Part shown: piece after piece, positions 1-4,459 of the stretch | Layout: every line of letters begins with the position of its first letter | Numbering within the stretch: position 1 is the first letter of the stretch | Assembly: GCA_000406005.1 (NCBI GenBank) | Contig: ASZN01000126.1 | Span: 1-8,946 of the forward strand | Reading direction: 5' to 3' | Source of the DNA: Candidatus Poribacteria bacterium WGA-3G | Lineage (GTDB): Bacteria > Poribacteria > WGA-4E > WGA-3G | DNA: 8,946 nt | Translations under genes and position numbers: made by a program | The notes under the pieces: generated by a model | The model's input: only the letters and a program-made list of their open reading frames with translations | What the model was told of the DNA's origin: nothing | The model's database searches: none

Positions 1-2
1 TA

Positions 3-161
3 TACAACCCGCAAGGGAAATTACCTGTTTTTTCAAAGACACCGGGTCAGGTCGGATCGGAGATGGTGACAGCACTTCCGAAAAGAAGCAGCTCAATCGG
101 AGAAAATCGCCAACGGGTCTGTGGCGAAAAAACAACCCGCACCCCACTTTGGGGAATCTAA
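3..161 (+). CDS. C-terminal fragment, possibly a CaiB/BaiF-family CoA-transferase
   Basis: This reading frame is open from the window edge to a TAA at 159-161, giving 52 residues of what would be the C-terminus of a gene starting outside the window. A stretch reading PVFSKTPG, followed about 20 residues later by IGENRQRVCGE, resembles the C-terminal signature of class III (CaiB/BaiF) CoA-transferases, where a P-V-x-F-S-x-T-P-G segment precedes a G-E-H/N-x-x-V-x-G-E segment. Members of that family move CoA between carboxylic acids in the cytoplasm. The last 12 or so residues look unlike the family and run into the hairpin element that follows, so the natural end may have been altered. The other forward frames are also open for long distances here, so this call rests on a short motif and is weak. 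Confidence 0.33.
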   Translation, partial: YNPQGKLPVFSKTPGQVGSEMVTALPKRSSSIGENRQRVCGEKTTRTPLWGI

Positions 162-175
162 AACTAAAAAAGGAG

Positions 176-217
176 CGGTGTTTCCTCCCCTGCCTAAAGA
201 CAGGGGTTTCCACACCG
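176..217. repeat. Two-tier hairpin resembling an IS200/IS605-type element end
   Basis: An outer stem CGGTGT (176-181) pairs with ACACCG (212-217). Inside it, CCCCTG (187-192) pairs with CAGGGG (201-206) around an 8-nt loop. The two stems are separated by a small asymmetric internal loop. No U-tract follows, so this is not a standard terminator. Imperfect subterminal hairpins of this size are known at IS200/IS605 transposon ends and in short non-coding derivatives of them; assigning this one to that class is inference from its shape and sequence style. No transposase or TnpB frame lies nearby in the window, so if the idea is right it is a solo end or a miniature derivative. Confidence 0.4.
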
Positions 218-390
218 AAGAATTTGATGATTTCAGTTTCGCTTTTTAGCGTCCACGTGAAACACAATAAAACCGTTCTGATACGGAATAATAGTCTACA
301 AGTGGAACGAAAAATAAAACATCGATTTTAAAAATAGAAGCAGTCGCAATGAAGCCGAAGTTTCTACTTTTAGGCAGTAGACAGTATCAC

Positions 391-396
391 AGAGGA
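391..396 (+). promoter_or_regulatory. Ribosome binding site that fixes the DUF1552 start
   Basis: AGAGGA lies 6 nt before the ATG at 403, and the protein from that ATG begins directly with a normal Tat signal. The alternative ATG at 349 would put 18 non-conserved residues before the signal and has no comparable purine-rich site. Between the hairpin (to 217) and this site I see no gene and no convincing sigma-70 promoter; the stretch is AT-rich with weak -10-like sequences only. Confidence 0.7.
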
Positions 397-402
397 AAAA
401 TT

Positions 403-1746
403 ATGAACACATCAAAACAGCTTTCACGTCGAACATTTCTACGTGGTTTAGGTGTCACTGTCGCGTTACCGTGGCTCGAAGCGATGGGACCTATTACCTC
501 GTGGGCAGCTGCACCGGCAAACGCAACGCAGACAGTCCCGAATCGGATGGCGTTCCTCTATGTCCCGAACGGGAAGATTATGGAGGATTGGACTCCGGCA
601 CAGATAGGAGCTGATTATGAACTCACAGAGATCCTGAAACCGTTAGCGAATGTGAAAGATAAAACACTGGTGCTCAGCGGTTTAACAGCTGATAAGGCAC
701 GCGCCAACGGCGACGGGGGTGGTGATCACGCACGAGCGATGGCAGCCTTCCTAACAGGTGCGCAACCCCGTAAAACCGACGGTTCCGATATTCACGCCGG
801 AATCTCTGTCGACCAAGCCGCGGCATCGCATATCGGTAAAGAGACCCGTCTCCCGTCGTTAGAGCTCGGCATTGATCCCGGGTACAGATCGGGAAATTGC
901 GACTCCGGTTATAGCTGCGTTTACTCCTCAACGATGTCGTGGCGTTCCGCGACGCAGCCGCTCCCGAAAGAGGTTAATCCGAAACTCGCCTTTGAACGGC
1001 TGTTTTCCTCTATGCCAAATGCCCAACGCGTCGAGCGCGATCAACAGCGAAAAAGTATCCTTGATTTTGTGATGCAGGATTCAAAGGAGCTCATCCGTCA
1101 AGTCAGCGGAAACGATGTGCGTAAACTTGATGAGTATTTCTCCGCTATCCGTGACATCGAACTGCGAATTGACGCAGCCGAAAAGTTCCCGGCGCTCGAA
1201 AGGCCCGATTACATCGCACCTGAAGAAATCCCGAAAGACTTCCAAGAGCACGTCCGGCTCATGATGGACCTGATTATTCTCGCCTTCCAGACAGATGTGA
1301 CCCGTGTCGTGACTTTTACGTTAGCCAATGAAGGGAGCAATAAGTCGTATCCGGCTGTCGATGTCCCTGATGGGCATCATTATCTGTCGCATCACAAGGG
1401 TGACGAGAAGAAGGTGGCAAAAATCCGTAAAATCGATATCTACCATACGCAACAGTTGGCATATTTCTTGGAAAAACTGGACACAATCCCTGAAGGCGAT
1501 GGATCGTTGTTAGACCATTCCATGATTGCGTACGGCAGTGGAAACGCGGATGGCAACCGACACAGCCATCACGATCTCCCGATTCTGCTCGCGGGTTCTG
1601 GCTGTGGCACGCTCAAAACGGGTCGCCATATCCGTTATCCGAAAGAGACACCGCTGAACAATCTCTGGTTGTCGATGCTGAACCGTATGGATGTCGATTT
1701 GGCGAAATTAGGCGATAGCACCGGCAGTTTATCAGATCTCTCTTAA
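403..1746 (+). CDS. Tat-exported DUF1552 family protein
   Basis: The product is 447 aa from the ATG at 403. The N-terminus carries a twin-arginine signal (S-R-R-T-F-L-R-G at residues 8-15, a hydrophobic stretch, then an Ala-rich region near 35-40), so it is predicted to be exported folded. The rest matches the DUF1552 pattern: a GDGGGDHARAMAAFLTG block at about 103-119, a Cys/Gly/Tyr block (CDSGYSCVY, 166-174) followed by an SW pair, DGHHYLSHH at 323-331, and the C-terminal GSGNADGNRHSHHDLP block at 378-393 followed by a KTG.H..YP segment. The length fits a complete family member. The biochemical role of DUF1552 is unknown; the His/Asp-rich blocks could bind metal, which is inference. In Planctomycetes the gene usually sits beside a large DUF1587/DUF1592/DUF1595 cytochrome-type gene, absent here on both sides. 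It appears to be a single-gene unit ended by the terminator at 1771. Confidence 0.9.
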   Translation: MNTSKQLSRRTFLRGLGVTVALPWLEAMGPITSWAAAPANATQTVPNRMAFLYVPNGKIMEDWTPAQIGADYELTEILKPLANVKDKTLVLSGLTADKARANGDGGGDHARAMAAFLTGAQPRKTDGSDIHAGISVDQAAASHIGKETRLPSLELGIDPGYRSGNCDSGYSCVYSSTMSWRSATQPLPKEVNPKLAFERLFSSMPNAQRVERDQQRKSILDFVMQDSKELIRQVSGNDVRKLDEYFSAIRDIELRIDAAEKFPALERPDYIAPEEIPKDFQEHVRLMMDLIILAFQTDVTRVVTFTLANEGSNKSYPAVDVPDGHHYLSHHKGDEKKVAKIRKIDIYHTQQLAYFLEKLDTIPEGDGSLLDHSMIAYGSGNADGNRHSHHDLPILLAGSGCGTLKTGRHIRYPKETPLNNLWLSMLNRMDVDLAKLGDSTGSLSDLS

Positions 1747-1770
1747 AATCGCACTCCCTCACATATTTTT

Positions 1771-1801
1771 GGCGAGGTTTTCCAACCTCGCCATTTTTTT
1801 G
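1771..1801 (+). terminator. Rho-independent terminator of the DUF1552 gene
   Basis: GGCGAGGTT (1771-1779) and AACCTCGCC (1784-1792) form a perfect 9-bp stem with a TTCC loop, followed by A and seven T residues. It starts 25 nt after the stop codon. This is the strongest terminator in the window. Confidence 0.92.
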
Positions 1802-1843
1802 TTTATCCCCATTCTCTTTTTAATTCGACAACAAAAGTTCCCA

Positions 1844-1873
1844 CCTTTGTAGTATAACCTGTTAGGTTGTGCC
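1844..1873 (-). repeat. Hairpin repeat copy A
   Basis: Read on the minus strand, this is GGCAC, then arm AACCT, spacer AAC, arm AGGTT, then a tail containing ACTACAAAGG. It belongs to the same family as the copies at 1881, 2485 and 8888, but its stem sequence differs while still pairing perfectly. It lies about 50 nt beyond the DUF1552 terminator and faces copy B in inverted orientation. Confidence 0.65.
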
Positions 1874-1880
1874 TGTAAGT

Positions 1881-1909
1881 GCCACAAACTGACAGTTTGC
1901 GCTACAAGG
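1881..1909 (+). repeat. Hairpin repeat copy B
   Basis: The stem CAAACT (1885-1890) pairs with AGTTTG (1894-1899) around a GAC spacer, followed by the family tail GCTACAAGG (1901-1909). It is 7 nt from copy A, and the two tails point outward, making a composite inverted repeat of about 66 bp. Confidence 0.65.
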
Positions 1910-1930
1910 GACAATTAGTATTAATTGTCC
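1909..1930. repeat. Perfect 9-bp hairpin
   Basis: GGACAATTA (1909-1917) and TAATTGTCC (1922-1930) are exact reverse complements around a 4-nt loop. It abuts the tail of copy B on one side and lies 8 nt past the stop of the minus-strand remnant at 1939 on the other. Neither strand shows a following T-run, so it is not an obvious terminator; it could protect a 3' end or be an operator. Confidence 0.55.
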
Positions 1931-1938
1931 GTTCTACT

Positions 1939-2095
1939 TTATCTTACCAAGGCAATAATAGAGACAATGACAGCGATGACAGCACATCCAATCGGTATCC
2001 ATTCTTTGAAAGCAAGCCGTCTGCCTTTGATTTCAGCGACATCTATTTCAACTTTTCGGAGCCGAACATCTATTCAGAGACGCGCCGATTTCCAT
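1939..2095 (-). pseudogene. Frameshifted remnant of a small single-helix membrane protein
   Basis: On the minus strand, 2073 to 1939 reads as 44 residues of very protein-like sequence: a charged segment VRLRKVEIDVAEIKGRR, the linker LAFKEW, then the hydrophobic run IPIGCAVIAVIVSIIALV and a final Arg before TAA. This has the form of a short coiled-coil-like segment followed by one C-terminal transmembrane helix. No start codon exists in that frame because a TGA lies just upstream (2074-2076). An ATG at 2095 in a neighbouring frame reads MEIGASLNR, and a single 1-nt frame change joins it to the downstream frame for a product of about 52 aa. The family is not one I can name. It could be a real gene with a programmed or sequencing frameshift, but decay is more likely given the surrounding repeats. 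Confidence 0.4.
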
Positions 2096-2114
2096 TCAAA
2101 AATTTATCTTTTCG

Positions 2115-2216
2115 TTAATACCTTCCGAGTGCCAAATCAGGATTGTAAAGAGGCAATAACACCTTTTCTGGTGCCGATGCTGCTGGAATTCGCAGGTGCG
2201 TCCATCCTCGAAACAT
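2115..2216 (-). CDS. Possible 33-residue small ORF, unknown
   Basis: ATG at 2216 to TAA at 2115 encodes 33 aa, starting MFRGWTHLRIPAAS and ending YNPDLALGRY. A GGGGGA purine run lies 8 nt before the ATG, and a promoter with a perfect TATAAT lies just upstream (2234-2261). I recognise no domain or export signal. It ends about 20 nt before the remnant at 2095, so both could derive from one decayed locus or from one dispersed repeat unit. The case for translation rests on the upstream signals only. Confidence 0.25.
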   Translation of the reverse strand: MFRGWTHLRIPAASAPEKVLLPLYNPDLALGRY

Positions 2217-2233
2217 AGAACGGATCCCCCAAA

Positions 2234-2261
2234 ATTATAGCGTTAGATTTTCGAGATTCAA
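2234..2261 (-). promoter_or_regulatory. Sigma-70-type promoter, minus strand
   Basis: Read on the minus strand, TTGAAT (2261-2256) and a perfect TATAAT (2239-2234) are separated by 16 nt. The predicted start is close to 2227, just upstream of the 33-codon ORF and in line with the membrane-protein remnant. Confidence 0.5.
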
Positions 2262-2317
2262 AGCCTTCAAACCAACGTTTTACGTGGGTTTTAGGAGAAA
2301 TATCATTACTTTGGAAA

Positions 2318-2347
2318 AATATATTTGATAATGGGTTTCATTATCAA
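2318..2347 (-). promoter_or_regulatory. Fur-box-like dyad overlapping a minus-strand promoter
   Basis: Arms TTGATAATG (2325-2333) and CATTATCAA (2339-2347) form a perfect 9-bp inverted repeat with a 5-nt centre. The central 19 bases (2327-2345) match 15 of 19 positions of the classical Fur consensus GATAATGATAATCATTATC, the mismatches all being in the centre. On the minus strand the same bases supply a -35 TTGATA (2347-2342) and, after 18 nt, a -10 TATATT (2323-2318), so the dyad fills the spacer as a repressor operator would. The only genes downstream in that direction are the small ORF and the degenerate remnant. Fur control is inference from the consensus; another dyad-binding regulator is possible. 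Confidence 0.45.
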
Positions 2348-2484
2348 TAGTTGTAAATTAGACGATATTTGGATGGTGTTAATTTTTTCGATAGTAAAGT
2401 TATTGAAATGAACAGGATTTACGTAATTTTGACGATATGACTTCCATTAGTGGGTGAACTCTCAAAAAACAGAGGCGTTCTCAG

Positions 2485-2519
2485 GGCACAGGCTAACGGT
2501 TTCCTATGCTACAAAAGAG
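2485..2519 (+). repeat. Hairpin repeat copy C
   Basis: GCACAGG (2486-2492) pairs with CCTATGC (2503-2509) at six of seven positions around a 10-nt loop containing CTAAC, followed by the family tail GCTACAAAAG (2508-2517). It carries a few extra bases compared with copies A, B and D. It lies 25 nt beyond the end of the four-gene minus-strand cluster. On that strand a six-T run follows at 2469-2464, so copy C may help end or protect the operon transcript, although it is too far from the T-run for a standard terminator. Confidence 0.55.
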
Positions 2520-2543
2520 CAACCTGCGTAAGTCCCAATGAAT

Positions 2544-4448
2544 TTACCAATCTTTAAATGGAAATATCCGAGTCTCCGTCGCCATGCCGTAGAAGCTCCA
2601 TAAACTGCCCGCAACGAATTCACCGAGTATCAAACCTAGGAAGAAGGGTGCTGCTTTCCGATGGAGTTGTAATCCGCCCTGTTTAATAATCAGCCATTTT
2701 GCGACAGTGCTAATCACGAGCGAGATCCAGAGCCAGTTCATACACCAATCCGCTGCACCGGAAACAGCGTAACCGACAGCGTGGAAGGGCCACCAGAAGA
2801 AACGCATCCGTAGAAACATCAGGAGAAACGTGAATCCCATCCCGATGCCCATAAACGTCACTTCTGGGATGTTTGTACCTATCGGGAAGTTGAGTTGCTG
2901 TTGGAGCCGGTTGAAAGGGTGGTGTGCAAAACTTCCAGCGGATCCGAACTGATACACATCATGCAAATATGCCCAGAAAGAACCGATTGAACCGACAATC
3001 ACTGCTAAAAGCATCACCCAAACGAGTGGTTTCGGGTTAAACCGCGCACGTGAGGCGAGTTGGAAGCCTTCAAGTTGATGTGGCATCGGATGACTGCGGT
3101 GCGCACGATTGAAGAAGAACAGAAAAGAGAGTGCCGTTAGGTTAGAACCGCCCATACGCCGTGACCCCAAGATCGTCGGCAAAGCGTAATCCGGTCCCAT
3201 AAAGTGTAGATCATGCGCTGGTGCCCCCGATTCGACGCGCATACGTGTAATCCCCGTTGACAGCGCGAAATACATAACAAAAAAGGCGATACCGAGTGAA
3301 ATGCTGATGCCTATCTTCACAGAAAACGCTATGAGATAGATACATCCTAACACAATACCGATGATCGCTGTACGGTACTGCATCGGTTCAACGGATTCAT
3401 CAAGACTGGAGCGTCCTATGGCGACCTGTTTAAAGACTTCTGCAAGGTACTTACGGCTTGCCCATACAGCGAAAATTGCAAGTCCGAGATATGCGCCCAG
3501 AGACTGCTGTCGGTCATAGGGGAATCCGGGGAGTCCGCGAACCCCGATGATGGCACCGCCGACCCGTTGCATCTTGCGAAACAGGTAAAAGAACCAACAA
3601 GAAAACGACAAATCCAGAGGCATAAAGAATCCGAGTCCAATGACAAACGGATAGATAGAGAACGGTGTCCAACCGATGGCGTTCCACGGCTTTTCAGTAA
3701 AAAATTGGCTGATATTCCGAAATCGAACACCGACAATAGGGATCGTCGGGAAGAGGTAGCTGAATCCGTTAATAAGGTTCAGGACAGAAACGAGGATAAA
3801 CGCTGTCCAAAACACTCTGCTTCGGAAGAAGTTAGCACCGCTGTCTCGCGTCATCTCTAACGGGAGTTGGATGATCGGATAGGCGAGTTTCTCGCGTTCT
3901 GTCCACTGTTTCCGTAGGATAACGTTGATACACAGCATCACAAAGAGGAGTGCCACAATAAAGCTTGTCCACCACAACGTCGGACCTAACCATGTCCTCA
4001 GAACCTCTATATCGTAGAGCGTGGATTGCCCTTCGTAAAATCCCTCCAAAACCCCTTTATCTTGCACTGTCGCCCAGGTCGGCATGTACCGGTGGAGAAG
4101 TTCTCGCCACTCGTTCTCAGGTGTATCAAACCAGAAGACGTGTCCGATCATGGGGATGAGTACTTGCGTGTGGTCGTGGGATGCGACAGCACTCGCCATA
4201 CAAAGCATGACGTAAATAACGAGCAATTCACCGTGTGTCAATGCCCACTGCCGTTTCACCTGTCGTAGTAGCAAATTGAGGAGTGTAATGACGAAGAGGA
4301 AGAAGACGGCATTAAAAAAGAGCGACATCGTCGTCGGAAAGAGTCCCCACCAGACCATTTCCGTGTACATAATCCAATAGCAGTTGATCGGGATAAGGAT
4401 AAGTGCTAATGTAACTGATTTCAGGGTGACACCGCGGGTCAAAGGCAT
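2544..4448 (-). CDS. Polytopic membrane protein, DUF6785/DUF6784-like
   Basis: The product is 634 aa and strongly hydrophobic, with about 13 predicted helices (roughly 9-28, 38-60, 74-96, 156-178, 211-233, 262-290, 316-331, 359-379, 381-400, 474-495, 529-548, 570-588, 599-620). Soluble segments carry motifs of the kind that mark an active or binding surface: WTEREKLAYPIIQLPLEM (182-199), MRVESGAPAHDL (403-414) and NRAHRSHPMPHQLEGFQLA (447-465). The layout matches the large DUF6785/DUF6784 membrane proteins of Planctomycetes-type bacteria; I assign the family from memory and cannot verify it. Transport is a reasonable inference, with no visible substrate clue. It is the last gene of the cluster. 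Its Shine-Dalgarno sequence sits on the stop codon of the propeller gene, with a 9-nt gap between the genes, so translation is probably coupled. No signal peptide is needed or seen. Confidence 0.75.
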   Translation of the reverse strand: MPLTRGVTLKSVTLALILIPINCYWIMYTEMVWWGLFPTTMSLFFNAVFFLFVITLLNLLLRQVKRQWALTHGELLVIYVMLCMASAVASHDHTQVLIPMIGHVFWFDTPENEWRELLHRYMPTWATVQDKGVLEGFYEGQSTLYDIEVLRTWLGPTLWWTSFIVALLFVMLCINVILRKQWTEREKLAYPIIQLPLEMTRDSGANFFRSRVFWTAFILVSVLNLINGFSYLFPTIPIVGVRFRNISQFFTEKPWNAIGWTPFSIYPFVIGLGFFMPLDLSFSCWFFYLFRKMQRVGGAIIGVRGLPGFPYDRQQSLGAYLGLAIFAVWASRKYLAEVFKQVAIGRSSLDESVEPMQYRTAIIGIVLGCIYLIAFSVKIGISISLGIAFFVMYFALSTGITRMRVESGAPAHDLHFMGPDYALPTILGSRRMGGSNLTALSFLFFFNRAHRSHPMPHQLEGFQLASRARFNPKPLVWVMLLAVIVGSIGSFWAYLHDVYQFGSAGSFAHHPFNRLQQQLNFPIGTNIPEVTFMGIGMGFTFLLMFLRMRFFWWPFHAVGYAVSGAADWCMNWLWISLVISTVAKWLIIKQGGLQLHRKAAPFFLGLILGEFVAGSLWSFYGMATETRIFPFKDW

Positions 4449-4453
4449 GTGGT

Positions 4454-4459
4454 TCTCCT
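4454..4459 (-). promoter_or_regulatory. Shine-Dalgarno site overlapping the upstream stop codon
   Basis: On the minus strand AGGAGA (4459-4454) overlaps the TAG stop (4460-4458) of the propeller gene and stands 5 nt before the ATG at 4448. Ribosomes ending the upstream gene would be placed directly at this start. Confidence 0.75.

Larger units (their letters stand above)
1802..2543. other. Repeat-rich intergenic region with a degenerate minus-strand unit
   Basis: This 742-base stretch separates two convergent transcription units. From left to right it holds two hairpin repeats in head-to-head orientation (1844-1909), a perfect 9-bp hairpin (1909-1930), a frameshifted small membrane-protein remnant (1939-2095, minus), a 33-codon ORF (2115-2216, minus), a strong minus-strand promoter (2234-2261), a Fur-box-like dyad inside another minus-strand promoter (2318-2347) and a third hairpin repeat (2485-2519). 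Bases 2348-2484 are AT-rich and I see no gene in them. The two open plus-strand frames at 1879-2218 lack ribosome binding sites and have no protein-like composition. Confidence 0.6.

Noticed and set aside
149..331. 60-codon plus-strand frame across the hairpin at 176-217
   Set aside because: It runs through the hairpin element, has no Shine-Dalgarno sequence, and its composition is not protein-like.
349..402. Earlier ATG for the DUF1552 gene
   Set aside because: It would put 18 residues before the Tat signal; the ATG at 403 has AGAGGA at the right distance and starts the signal normally.
1844..1930. CRISPR array
   Set aside because: Only two repeat units are present, in opposite orientation, without regular spacers, and no cas genes occur in the window.
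1879..2218. Two overlapping plus-strand frames in the intergenic region
   Set aside because: They are antisense to the better-supported minus-strand remnant and 33-codon ORF, and begin inside hairpin repeat B or without ribosome sites.
2463..2510. Rho-independent terminator for the four-gene cluster
   Set aside because: The hairpin of copy C and the T-run at 2469-2464 (minus strand) are separated by about 16 nt with no strong stem next to the T-run, so a standard terminator cannot be claimed.
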